DNA of 11,189 nucleotides from contig JAUMXS010000042.1 in the NCBI GenBank assembly GCA_030528965.1, positions 1 through 11,189 of the forward strand, written 5' to 3'. Shown piece after piece: positions 1 to 6,573 of this stretch. The stretch's first letter is position 1; each line of letters opens with the position of its first letter. Origin of the DNA: Eubacteriales bacterium (lineage in GTDB: Bacteria > Bacillota > Clostridia > Oscillospirales > Oscillospiraceae). Made by a program: the position numbers and the translations under genes. The notes under the pieces are model-generated. The model had not been told where the DNA came from, did not search any database, and worked only from the letters and a program-made list of their open reading frames with translations.

Positions 1-54
1 GAACCCTCACATACGGAGTCAGAGTCCGCTGTGCTACCTTTACACAATCCCGCT
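1..54 (-). tRNA. tRNA-Gln (anticodon CUG), 3' end cut by window edge
   Basis: Read on the minus strand from 54, the sequence folds as a tRNA. The 5' acceptor strand is AGCGGGA (54-48), and the D-arm is GTGT/GCAC around a short GG-containing loop. A 5-bp anticodon stem GCGGA/TCCGT encloses the 7-nt loop CTCTGAC (24-18). A 4-nt variable loop follows, then the 5' side of the T-stem (GAGGG) and the first bases TTC of the T-loop, where the window ends. The anticodon is CTG (plus-strand positions 20-22), which decodes the glutamine codon CAG. The 3' acceptor strand and the CCA end lie outside the window, so acceptor pairing could not be checked. A weak first acceptor pair (A1) suits tRNA-Gln. The gene has its own strong promoter just upstream. 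Confidence 0.85.
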
Positions 55-102
55 ATGTGAATAACCCGGAGTTTTTTCACCGTACCGCTGGGGTACTTTG
101 TT

Positions 103-130
103 ATTATACTTAATTCTTTCCTTTTGTCAA
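103..130 (-). promoter_or_regulatory. Consensus sigma-A promoter for the tRNA-Gln gene
   Basis: On the minus strand a perfect -35 hexamer TTGACA (130-125) is followed, after a 16-bp spacer, by a perfect -10 hexamer TATAAT (108-103). The expected start of transcription is near 96, giving a leader of about 40 nt before the mature tRNA 5' end at 54. The promoter begins 19 bp after the stop codon of the upstream membrane-protein gene. I see no terminator between them, so read-through from the upstream operon could also reach the tRNA. Confidence 0.8.
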
Positions 131-148
131 GTCTTTTTCTTCCGAAAA

Positions 149-643
149 TCATCGGGTTTTACACAAAGCGCGTGTCAGAAAAACGGAAACCGCACCGGTG
201 AAGGCACCGGTACCGATACCGGCCGCCAGCAAAGCAGGTGCATAAACCAGGATTCCGGGCGTTCCGGAGACCCAAACCGCGACAGTCAACTGTCCGATAT
301 TATGCGCAACAGCAGCCAAAATACTCACGACCCAAAGCATACCATCGCTGAATCGTCCGACAAAAAGCGCCATGACCAAAAATGCAAGCAGACCGCCCGC
401 AGCAGAAAACATCAGTGCCGAAATGCTGCCTGCGAAGACGCTTCCCAGCAGAACACGCACCAAAAGCACAAATCCCGCGTCCTTTCGTCCCAGAACGGCC
501 ATCGTCACCAGTGTAACAGCATTGGCAAGACCGAGCTTCACACCCGGAATGGGAACGATGGGCGGCAGCTGTGCTTCCAGCATAAAAATTGTCAGCGCAA
601 TGGCGCTCAGTGCGCCGACCAGGGCAATGCGTTTGGATGTCAA
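149..643 (-). CDS. Gx transporter / heptaprenyl diphosphate synthase component I (HepI)-like membrane protein
   Basis: A 164-residue, very hydrophobic protein with about five predicted membrane segments. The segment PGVKLGLANAVTL (about residues 33-45) is the hallmark of the family annotated as heptaprenyl diphosphate synthase component I or 'Gx transporter' (Pfam Hpre_diP_synt_I). The family is probably a small membrane transporter or substrate-binding component; its substrate is not established, and the isoprenoid name is historical. The start is a TTG at 643-641, preceded by GAGGGGG with a 7-nt spacer. It overlaps the stop of the preceding NusG-domain-II gene in the tetranucleotide TTGA, indicating translational coupling. 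That pairing is common in Clostridia and suggests a shared extracytoplasmic or membrane role. The family call is firm; the biochemical function is open. Confidence 0.85.
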   Translation of the reverse strand: MTSKRIALVGALSAIALTIFMLEAQLPPIVPIPGVKLGLANAVTLVTMAVLGRKDAGFVLLVRVLLGSVFAGSISALMFSAAGGLLAFLVMALFVGRFSDGMLWVVSILAAVAHNIGQLTVAVWVSGTPGILVYAPALLAAGIGTGAFTGAVSVFLTRALCKTR

Positions 644-1005
644 TCGAAAGCCCCCTCAATTTTGATAACCAGTCGGTGCGGCATACAGATGATCGGCACG
701 GCGCCGTCATGGATCTCGCCCTGTTTCACACACACCAGATCCGGGCAGTTCGCATCGGAAATTGCGATCGCCCCATGAGCCACCGACACGGTATTGGTCC
801 CGTATTCGCTGTTCACCTCAAAAGAATACGGCGTAACGACGGTGTCAAGGTCGATCTCACGGATGAGTTCCCCTTTCACATACACACGGGCCACAGAACC
901 GTCGTCTCCCTGTTCCCGCAGATACAGAAACGTTCCCGCGCTCAGCAGGAACAAGGCGGCAAAAATCGCCGCCCACATGATCCCACGTTTTTTCTGCATG
1001 CTCAA
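640..1005 (-). CDS. NusG domain II-containing protein, membrane-anchored
   Basis: A 121-residue protein with a short basic N-terminus, one hydrophobic segment (about residues 9-28) and a soluble domain. It carries the pattern CPDLVCVKQG...ICMPHRLVI (about residues 88-115), typical of the stand-alone NusG domain II family (DUF1312). Two cysteines sit four residues apart and a third lies near the C-terminus. The family is usually anchored outside the membrane, and its function is not established; it is not the transcription factor NusG. The annotated TTG start at 1005 overlaps the tmk stop in TTGA. An ATG two codons later (999) is an alternative, and neither has a good ribosome binding site, so reinitiation after tmk is likely. 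It directly precedes the HepI-like gene. Confidence 0.85.
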   Translation of the reverse strand: MSMQKKRGIMWAAIFAALFLLSAGTFLYLREQGDDGSVARVYVKGELIREIDLDTVVTPYSFEVNSEYGTNTVSVAHGAIAISDANCPDLVCVKQGEIHDGAVPIICMPHRLVIKIEGAFD

Positions 1006-1619
1006 AACAGGGCCTGTACATGGGAGAACACGGCGTCAGCGACCTCCTCTGCCGAGGCTGCGGCATTCACGATGCAGATATTCTCCCGTCCTTCCAGAAA
1101 CCGAAAAACTTCCATATACCGTTCACGCACAGCACGCTGCGCTTCGCTGTTTTCAAAGATCTCACGAAAGCTGCGGTCCTCCGCCATCCTCTTTCGCGCC
1201 GTCTCCGTATCCAGATCCAGAAAAATGCAGAGATCGGGACGCCGAATAGCCGGGCAATTCAGATTCATGGCATAGACCCAATCCTCATCGGTACGTAATC
1301 CCTGATAGGCAAAGGAGGAATAATAGTACCGGTCGGTGATGACATCGTTTCCGTCCCCCAAGAGCTTTTCAATTCCCCAGATGGGATTGACGTTATGCGC
1401 CACACGATCGGCAAGGAAAAGCGCCGCCAGTTCCTCATCCGTTCTCTTGGTAAAACCGCTGAGACTGTCGCGCACAAGGCCGCCCAAAGCGCTCACCGTG
1501 GGTTCAGCCGTCACGGCCACACGCCGTCCCTTCATGCGCAGGCGCTCTGCCAGCATACGGATCTGCGTGCTCTTGCCGGACCCGTCCAGCCCTTCAAACG
1601 CAATAAACTTTGCCTCCAT
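1002..1619 (-). CDS. tmk: Thymidylate kinase (dTMP kinase)
   Basis: A 205-residue cytoplasmic nucleotide kinase that phosphorylates dTMP to dTDP with ATP, a required step to dTTP; the length is normal for the family. The P-loop GLDGSGKST is at residues 10-18. The DR(Y/H) motif is DRYYYSSFAYQG at 96-107, where the SS.AYQG part is characteristic of thymidylate kinase. A LID-type arginine-rich region lies near 142-152. The usual EPGGT motif is replaced by EPTVSALG (39-46), as in a divergent branch of the family. The ATG at 1619 is preceded by the purine-rich stretch GGGGAGAGAG, a usable binding site. The gene lies 30 bp downstream of hslO and overlaps the next gene by 4 bp. Confidence 0.93.
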   Translation of the reverse strand: MEAKFIAFEGLDGSGKSTQIRMLAERLRMKGRRVAVTAEPTVSALGGLVRDSLSGFTKRTDEELAALFLADRVAHNVNPIWGIEKLLGDGNDVITDRYYYSSFAYQGLRTDEDWVYAMNLNCPAIRRPDLCIFLDLDTETARKRMAEDRSFREIFENSEAQRAVRERYMEVFRFLEGRENICIVNAAASAEEVADAVFSHVQALF

Positions 1620-1649
1620 GATACGGCTCTCTCCCCTGTCCTTTACGAA

Positions 1650-2588
1650 TCAGTCTGTTTCCCCGATATCGTCTGTTTCTTCAGCATCCTCGTTTTTCTC
1701 CCGCAGGGCACGAAGCTCTTCCGGGGTGAAAATATATTTCTCGTCGCAGAACTGACAGCTGACCTCGGCATCCTCGCCGGATTCGGCCATTTCCAGCAGA
1801 TCCGCCTCCGGAATACTCCGGAGCGCAATCCCGACCCGTTCACGGCTGCAGGGGCAATGATAGCTCACAGGCACCTTCTGCAGGATCCGCGGCTGAAGTC
1901 CGGCAAGCACACGCTCAACGATATCTTCCGCCGTGCCGTCCCGCAGGACAGAGGTCACGGAACCCATCTCGGAGATATTGGCCTCCAGACGGCCGATAAA
2001 CTCCTCCGGAGTACCGGGCAGCAGCTGAACGATAAATCCGCCCGCCGCCAGAACAGAACAGTCCGTATCTATAAGCACACCCAGGCCGCAGGCCGCACCG
2101 ATCTGTTCACTTTCCGCAAGATAGGCCGCAAGATCCTCGGCCACCTCTCCCGATACCAGCTCCGTACTTCCCACATAAGGCTCACGCAGGCCCAGATCAC
2201 GGCTGACGGTAAGCAGTCCGTCCCGGCCGACCGCCCGACCCACGTCGAGTTTTCCGTCCGCGCGCAGAGGAAGATCGACCGTCGGATCCTGAACATAGCC
2301 GCGCACTCTGCCGCTGCTGTCGGATACGGCGATCACGCTGCCCAGCGGGCCGCCGCCGCGCAGACGCAGCGTCAGGGTCGCTTCATCCTCTTTCATCATT
2401 TCACCGAGCAGAGAGGCCGCACAGAGCGTGCGTCCCAGTGCCGCAGCCGCTACCGGCGTACAGCCGTGGATCTGACGGGCACGTTCGGTGAATCCCCGGC
2501 CGGTTATGACGGAAAGCTTGACCAATTCCTCGCCGTCCACGGCGCGGAGTATATAATCATTGGAATACAGTTCTTTTTTGTTGCTCAT
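1650..2588 (-). CDS. hslO: Hsp33 redox-regulated chaperonin
   Basis: A 312-residue cytoplasmic holdase chaperone that is inactive when reduced and zinc-bound, and is activated by oxidation and unfolding of its C-terminal redox switch. The four zinc-binding cysteines are visible as CPC (C245, C247) and CQFC (C278, C281), the canonical CxC plus CxxC arrangement. The N-terminal domain matches the family, with the early segment DYILRAVDGEELVKLSVI and the glycine-rich RLRGGGPLG (75-83). An acidic tail of about 20 residues (EDAEETDDIGETD at the end) extends past the usual C-terminus. The ATG at 2588 overlaps the methyltransferase stop in ATGA, with GAGG about 10 nt upstream. It is part of the yerC-to-hepI run. 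Confidence 0.94.
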   Translation of the reverse strand: MSNKKELYSNDYILRAVDGEELVKLSVITGRGFTERARQIHGCTPVAAAALGRTLCAASLLGEMMKEDEATLTLRLRGGGPLGSVIAVSDSSGRVRGYVQDPTVDLPLRADGKLDVGRAVGRDGLLTVSRDLGLREPYVGSTELVSGEVAEDLAAYLAESEQIGAACGLGVLIDTDCSVLAAGGFIVQLLPGTPEEFIGRLEANISEMGSVTSVLRDGTAEDIVERVLAGLQPRILQKVPVSYHCPCSRERVGIALRSIPEADLLEMAESGEDAEVSCQFCDEKYIFTPEELRALREKNEDAEETDDIGETD

Positions 2589-3325
2589 AATCTGATCGCC
2601 TCAATAAAAATGCGTCCCTCAGTCCCATGAGGGCCGTTTTTGTCCATGCGTACCTCACCAAAGCCCGCACAGGTCAACAGTCGGAGAAGTTCCTCCGGCT
2701 CGTGTGAATATTCAATATGCTCCTCCTGCTCACGAGCCCAGCATTCATCGCCAATATCGGTGAAAATATCCATTCCGTAGATCAGCGCACCGATCTCCTC
2801 GTCAAAATGCGAGCGCCACAGGCAAAGCAGTTCCTCTGTCTCATCCACAAAACACTGCTTATCCAGAAAGCGGAGCCGTTCGGGACTATGTACGTCAAAA
2901 AGAAGCAGTCCTCCCGGGGCAATAAACAGCCGAAGCCTGCGGAATATCTCCGGCAGCGTCTCCGGCGGAAAATAATTAAACCCGTCAAGGGAACATACGA
3001 CGGCATCGACCGTTCCATAGAGATCCAATTCCTCTGCGGCCTGACACAGAAGCAAAGGCTGCGTCGTTTCCTCCGGTAGCTCGGCACATTTTTCCCGGAA
3101 CATGGCAAGCATGTCCGGTGACGCATCGGTGCAGATCATCTCATAGCCGCGCTCGGCGAGAATGCAGGAGAGCGTACCCGTCCCGCAGCAGAGATCCAGA
3201 ACCGTCCGGATTTCCGTACCGTGCCGCCGAAACCTTTCCTCATAGTAATCGGCAAACTGCTCATACGGGATATCGACGGTCAGCGAATCATACCAGGGAG
3301 CCAAAGCACCGTACGCACCGCTCAT
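2585..3325 (-). CDS. Class I SAM-dependent methyltransferase
   Basis: A 246-residue soluble protein with a Rossmann-type methyltransferase fold. Motif I is VLDLCCGTGT (42-51), which binds S-adenosylmethionine. The acidic ribose-binding residue is in CTDASPDML (around D67), and VDAVVCSLDGFNYF (106-119) fits motif IV. The N-terminal segment YGALAPWYDSL is typical of Firmicute small-molecule or ubiquinone-type methyltransferases of unassigned substrate. Both ends are 4-bp ATGA overlaps, with yerC upstream and hslO downstream, so expression is tightly coupled. Nothing in the sequence or context identifies the methyl acceptor. Confidence 0.9.
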   Translation of the reverse strand: MSGAYGALAPWYDSLTVDIPYEQFADYYEERFRRHGTEIRTVLDLCCGTGTLSCILAERGYEMICTDASPDMLAMFREKCAELPEETTQPLLLCQAAEELDLYGTVDAVVCSLDGFNYFPPETLPEIFRRLRLFIAPGGLLLFDVHSPERLRFLDKQCFVDETEELLCLWRSHFDEEIGALIYGMDIFTDIGDECWAREQEEHIEYSHEPEELLRLLTCAGFGEVRMDKNGPHGTEGRIFIEAIRL

Positions 3326-3648
3326 TTCTCTTCCCCGTCCGTCTTTTCATCCGGTGTATCCTGCTTGCGAAGCCGCTCAAAGGCCTTGTTATACCCGCCG
3401 GCCCCATACTGCAGACAGCGATTGACACGGCTGATGGTGGCGCTGGACGCGCCGGTCTGCTCAAGAATATGATTATACACAAAACCCTGTTCCAGCAAAG
3501 ACGCTACCTGATACCGCTGTTCCATGGCCTGCAGCTCGGAAACCGTGCAGAGGTCATCAAAAAAGCTCATGAGTTCCTCCACCGATTCCATTGCGAGAAT
3601 AGCACGATAGAGTTCCGGATTACGGGGTTTGCGGATGTGCTTATTCAT
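3322..3648 (-). CDS. yerC: YerC/YecD-family TrpR-like DNA-binding protein
   Basis: A 108-residue protein related to the Trp repressor. The segment FFDDLCTVSELQAMEQRYQV followed by the helix-turn-helix core TGASSATISRVNRCLQYG matches the YerC/YecD family; SATISR is the recognition-helix signature. The family is a presumed DNA-binding regulator whose targets and ligand are not established. I prefer the ATG at 3648, which has AAAGGA 8 nt upstream. An ATG three codons earlier (3657) would sit right against that site. The basic, Lys/Asp/Glu-rich C-terminus overlaps the methyltransferase start by 4 bp. As the first gene of the six-gene run it could regulate that run, but this is inference. Confidence 0.88.
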   Translation of the reverse strand: MNKHIRKPRNPELYRAILAMESVEELMSFFDDLCTVSELQAMEQRYQVASLLEQGFVYNHILEQTGASSATISRVNRCLQYGAGGYNKAFERLRKQDTPDEKTDGEEK

Positions 3649-3698
3649 CTCCGACATCCTTTCGCTGTTTTAAACCGGCATTCGCCCGATTCCCGGAT

Positions 3699-3727
3699 AT
3701 TTTATAACATTAAAGCGCAAAAGTAAA
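3699..3727 (-). promoter_or_regulatory. Probable promoter of the yerC-to-hepI operon
   Basis: On the minus strand TTTACT (3727-3722, four of six consensus bases) is followed by a 17-bp spacer and TAAAAT (3704-3699, five of six). Transcription would begin near 3692, giving a leader of roughly 40 nt before the yerC start. An overlapping TATAAA two bases upstream is an alternative -10 element. No other candidate of similar quality is seen in the 190-bp gap. Confidence 0.55.
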
Positions 3728-3760
3728 GTCCCCTTTTCCGTTCCTTCCCGAGAACGAAAC

Positions 3761-3805
3761 AAGTCCCGCTTATACGGTGAACAACCACTCGCATGAACGG
3801 GACTT
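3761..3805. repeat. Inverted repeat with 8-bp arms in the gap between the DUF951-like gene and yerC
   Basis: Perfect 8-bp arms AAGTCCCG (3761-3768) and CGGGACTT (3798-3805) enclose 29 bp. A second, smaller inverted repeat lies beside it: CTGTA (3811-3815) and TACAG (3822-3826) with a 6-nt loop. Both sit after the stop of the DUF951-like gene (3851) and just upstream of the predicted yerC promoter. Neither is followed by a strong T-tract in either direction, so they are at best a weak terminator; an operator is also possible. Confidence 0.45.
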
Positions 3806-3850
3806 ATTCGCTGTACATGAATACAGGATTCCTTATCCGTCAGCAAACCG

Positions 3851-4054
3851 TCATTCTTCCAAAGGACGTTCCAGCCGACGGAGGCTCTTTTCAAAATTGG
3901 CACGCGGCCCCATGACCTCCCGGCCGCAGCCCATGCAGCGCAGACGAAAATCCGCGCCGATTCGCAGGACCAGCCAACGGTCCGACCCACAGGGGTGCTT
4001 TTTCTTCAACGTCAGAATGTCCCCGATTCGGATATCCATACCTTCACCGTCCAT
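3851..4054 (-). CDS. DUF951-like small cysteine-containing protein
   Basis: A 67-residue soluble protein. The pattern MDIRIGDILTLKKKHPCGSDRW... followed by LRIGADFRLRCMGCGREVM matches the short DUF951 family, found widely in Firmicutes and usually about 65 residues long. Cysteines C22, C40 and C43 could form part of a zinc-ribbon-like site. The function is unknown. The ATG at 4054 has AGAGGG about 4 nt upstream. The family-typical start would be the sixth residue (4039), whose purine-rich sequence is too close, so the choice is uncertain by five residues. It is transcribed divergently from the gene at 4145 and appears to be a single-gene unit. Confidence 0.8.
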   Translation of the reverse strand: MDGEGMDIRIGDILTLKKKHPCGSDRWLVLRIGADFRLRCMGCGREVMGPRANFEKSLRRLERPLEE

Positions 4055-4144
4055 ATTTCCCTCTTATAGCGGCATGCGCCCGAGGGCATACTTTTTATGT
4101 CCGCAAAAGACAATTTCGCACAGTTTTCATTCGGAGGGATTTCC

Positions 4145-4414
4145 ATGACACAACTCACGGCCTGGTTTGACAGCCGGGAGCAGGCAGATGCGGCTCTGTT
4201 TGCGCTCCGATGCTCGGGCGCGGCCTGCACCCGTCCCGGAATCGCGGGTCACGGCGGTGACCCGGATATGAAGTTCTATGCGCAGGGCGTAATGCCTGTC
4301 GGCGCAACACTGCAGCTGCGCATTCCGGACTCGGAAGCCGCCCGGGCACGCGCACTCATCCGCAATTCCGGCGGACGGCTCGTCTTTGTGCCGTCCGGGC
4401 ACAGCATGTACTGA
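4145..4414 (+). CDS. Small protein of unknown function
   Basis: An 89-residue protein I do not recognise. The ATG at 4145 is supported by GGAGGG with a 6-nt spacer; an in-frame ATG at 4097 has no binding site. The sequence alternates short strands and amphipathic helices: TAWFDSREQADAALFALRCSG near the start and LQLRIPDSEAARARALIRNSGG near the end. This resembles a small ferredoxin-like alpha/beta fold in which strand-helix units are repeated, reminiscent of DUF2007- or YflT-like domains, but that similarity is by eye only. There is no signal peptide or membrane segment. It has two cysteines (C23 and C28). It is the only plus-strand gene in the window, and its stop codon abuts the rarA stop. 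Confidence 0.72.
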   Translation: MTQLTAWFDSREQADAALFALRCSGAACTRPGIAGHGGDPDMKFYAQGVMPVGATLQLRIPDSEAARARALIRNSGGRLVFVPSGHSMY

Positions 4415-5683
4415 TCAGCTGCGGTTTTTGACGCGGTCCCAGTATTGTTTTGCGATTTGTTCCGTTTTATTCGGTCCGAACTCATAATACCGCACACCGC
4501 GAAGGGCATCCGGCAGATACTGCTGCTTCACCCAGTGGTCGGGATAGTCGTGCGGGTACAGATATCCCTGTTCCCGCTCAAACCCGGCCCCGTCAGCATG
4601 CACATTCTGCAGTTCGCGCGGGAAGTCTCCGGTTCGTCCGGCACGGACATCAGCCAATGCGCGGTCCATCGCCAGATAACCGGAATTGGATTTCGGAGCC
4701 GTCGCCAGCAGGATAACGGCATCCGCCAGCGGCAGCCGTGCTTCCGGAAGTCCAAGCTGCAAGGCGCAATCCACACAGGCCTTCACGATAGGGATGGCCT
4801 GCGGATAGGCCAGGCCCACATCCTCACAGGCAGAGCAGAGCAGCCGACGACAGGGAGAAAGCAAATCCCCCGCTTCCAGCAGCCGTGCCAGATAATGCAC
4901 AGCAGCATCCGGATCCGAGCCGCGAATGGATTTCATCAGCGCCGACAACAGATCAAAGTGCGCGTCTCCGTCGCGGTCATACCGCATGGCACTGCGCTGG
5001 GACACGGTCTGTGCATCCTCCGGACGGAAAATGACCGTACCGTCTTTTTCGCGCCCGGCCGCGGCGTACATGAGTTCCACGGCGTTGATGGCCTTGCGCA
5101 CATCGCCCCCGGCGGAATACGCGATATGCATCAGCACCTCGTCCTCCGCCCGGATCTCCACACCGTCCCGTTCGGACAGAAACCGGACGGCACGCTCCAC
5201 GGCAGGACGCAGTTCCTGCGCCGAAACCGCCTTGAACTCAAACACCGTCGAACGGCTGAGCACCGCATTGAACACGCAGAAATACGGGTTTTCCGTTGTC
5301 GAAGCGATCAGCGTGATCCGACCGCTCTCTATGAATTCCAGCAGAGACTGCTGTTGTTTTTTGTTGAAATACTGGATCTCGTCCAGATAGAGCAGCACAC
5401 CGCCCGGAGCCATCAGCGTATCCAGTTCGGCGATGATCTCCTTGATATCCGCAAGAGAGGCCGTGGTCGCATTGAGTTTGCGCAGACTGCGGTGCGTCTT
5501 TTCGGCGATCATACGGGCCACAGTGGTTTTTCCCGTTCCCGGCGGGCCGTAGAAGATCATATTGGGGATCTGCCCGCTCTGAACGATCCGGCGAAGCATG
5601 CCGTTTGGACCAAGAATATGTCGTTGTCCCACCAGCTCATCCAGTGAGCGGGGCCTCAGTTCGTCTGCCAGAGGTCTGTACAT
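4415..5683 (-). CDS. rarA: Replication-associated recombination protein A (RarA/MgsA), AAA+ ATPase
   Basis: A 422-residue AAA+ ATPase of the clamp-loader-like family that acts at stalled replication forks. Walker A is GPPGTGKT (46-53), Walker B is LLYLDEIQYFNKKQQQ (97-112), sensor 1 is STTEN (128-132), and the arginine-finger region is VLSRSTVFEF (141-150). The C-terminal half has the family motifs GDLLSPCRRLLCSACEDVGLA and YLYPHDYPDHWVKQQYLP. I chose the ATG at 5683 because AAGGAGG lies 8 nt upstream and the protein then begins MYRPLADELRP, the usual RarA start. The ATG at 5707 would add eight residues encoded by the binding site itself. It follows yycI by 52 bp and may be co-transcribed with the wal genes. 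Confidence 0.94.
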   Translation of the reverse strand: MYRPLADELRPRSLDELVGQRHILGPNGMLRRIVQSGQIPNMIFYGPPGTGKTTVARMIAEKTHRSLRKLNATTASLADIKEIIAELDTLMAPGGVLLYLDEIQYFNKKQQQSLLEFIESGRITLIASTTENPYFCVFNAVLSRSTVFEFKAVSAQELRPAVERAVRFLSERDGVEIRAEDEVLMHIAYSAGGDVRKAINAVELMYAAAGREKDGTVIFRPEDAQTVSQRSAMRYDRDGDAHFDLLSALMKSIRGSDPDAAVHYLARLLEAGDLLSPCRRLLCSACEDVGLAYPQAIPIVKACVDCALQLGLPEARLPLADAVILLATAPKSNSGYLAMDRALADVRAGRTGDFPRELQNVHADGAGFEREQGYLYPHDYPDHWVKQQYLPDALRGVRYYEFGPNKTEQIAKQYWDRVKNRS

Positions 5684-5735
5684 AGCTTTCGCCTCCTTTT
5701 CCCCCATCTTTCATTCCGTCCCGTCTGCAAAGGGC

Positions 5736-6557
5736 TCAGGCAAGGATTTCTTCCCGTCCCGTCACACCGTTGAAATAATAATCTCCGACGTCAGTCCCGA
5801 TCCTCCAGACAGGCACGAGTTCCACGTCTCCTGAAACCGGGACGTTCATAATATACCCACATTGCATCTCCGTCACTTCCGAGCAGACATAGCCGCCCTC
5901 GTTGACAGCACGCAGAAAATCCATAAGCAGGGTTTTCGGCGGAAGGCCGACGCTTCCCTGCCCCGACTCTGTATCCGGCAGCCGTCGGCCCGAAATCAGA
6001 ATAAGGGTCTCGCTGGAAAAGGTAAAGGTCACCTGTGCGTTGAACACCTGTATATCCTGCCAGCACACCGGGATCGTCACGACCGTCATGGATCTTTCCG
6101 CTTTCACATCGGCTCGATCACGGTCATACCCGATCCCCAGTTTCTTCAGCACTCCGCAGGCCGCCTGCACCGGTTCATTTCCGGCAGACACAACGCCGGC
6201 CTGCAGCACGATGTCAAATTCGCCGGTACCGCGGAATGTGGCCTGTCCGTCCACTCCGTTGTAAAAATAGATATTACCGCCCATGTCCAGGAATTCCAGA
6301 TTTCCCAGAAGCTTTTCGACTGCCGCACGTTCTCCCTCGGCATCACGGCGCAGGCTGTACGGTTTCAGAGGCTCCTCCTTCTGTACCGTTGGGGACAGGG
6401 CGATCCCGTTTTCCGCAAATATCGCCGTAAGCTGTTCCCAGCCTTCTTCCTCCGCCGCCCGTTTCTCCGAATAGTCTGTCAGCAGCATGCCAAGCAGGAA
6501 AACATTCGTCAAAAACAGGATCAGCAGAACGATATTTTTAATTTTCGATCCATCCAC
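5736..6557 (-). CDS. yycI: YycI-like regulator of the WalK histidine kinase
   Basis: A 273-residue membrane-anchored protein. It begins DGSKIKNIVLLILFLTNVFLL after the start residue, the short cytoplasmic stub plus single membrane helix typical of YycI. The rest is extracytoplasmic and ends in a YycI-type domain with VPVWRIGTDVGDYYFNGVTGR. In Bacillus, YycI and YycH interact with WalK through their membrane helices and modulate its activity. The start is a GTG at 6557 with GGAGGG about 7 nt upstream; an upstream ATG at 6629 would lie inside yycH and add an unlikely N-terminus. It starts 16 bp after the yycH stop. Sequence similarity to Bacillus YycI is modest, so the call rests on anchor, domain end and gene order. 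Confidence 0.85.
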   Translation of the reverse strand: MDGSKIKNIVLLILFLTNVFLLGMLLTDYSEKRAAEEEGWEQLTAIFAENGIALSPTVQKEEPLKPYSLRRDAEGERAAVEKLLGNLEFLDMGGNIYFYNGVDGQATFRGTGEFDIVLQAGVVSAGNEPVQAACGVLKKLGIGYDRDRADVKAERSMTVVTIPVCWQDIQVFNAQVTFTFSSETLILISGRRLPDTESGQGSVGLPPKTLLMDFLRAVNEGGYVCSEVTEMQCGYIMNVPVSGDVELVPVWRIGTDVGDYYFNGVTGREEILA

Positions 6558-6573
6558 GGCAAAGCCCTCCCAT

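Noticed and set aside
82..96. GTACC/GGTAC hairpin as a terminator for the HepI-like gene
   Set aside because: It has only 5 bp, no T-tract on the minus strand, and lies at the predicted start of the tRNA transcript.
1395..2630. Plus-strand open frame of 411 codons opposite tmk and hslO
   Set aside because: Low-complexity, His/Arg/Gln-rich translation with no domain; the opposite strand encodes intact Hsp33 and thymidylate kinase with all motifs.
4445..5647. Plus-strand open frame of 400 codons opposite rarA
   Set aside because: Shadow of the rarA reading frame in moderately GC-rich DNA; no motif, no ribosome binding site, and rarA is complete on the other strand.
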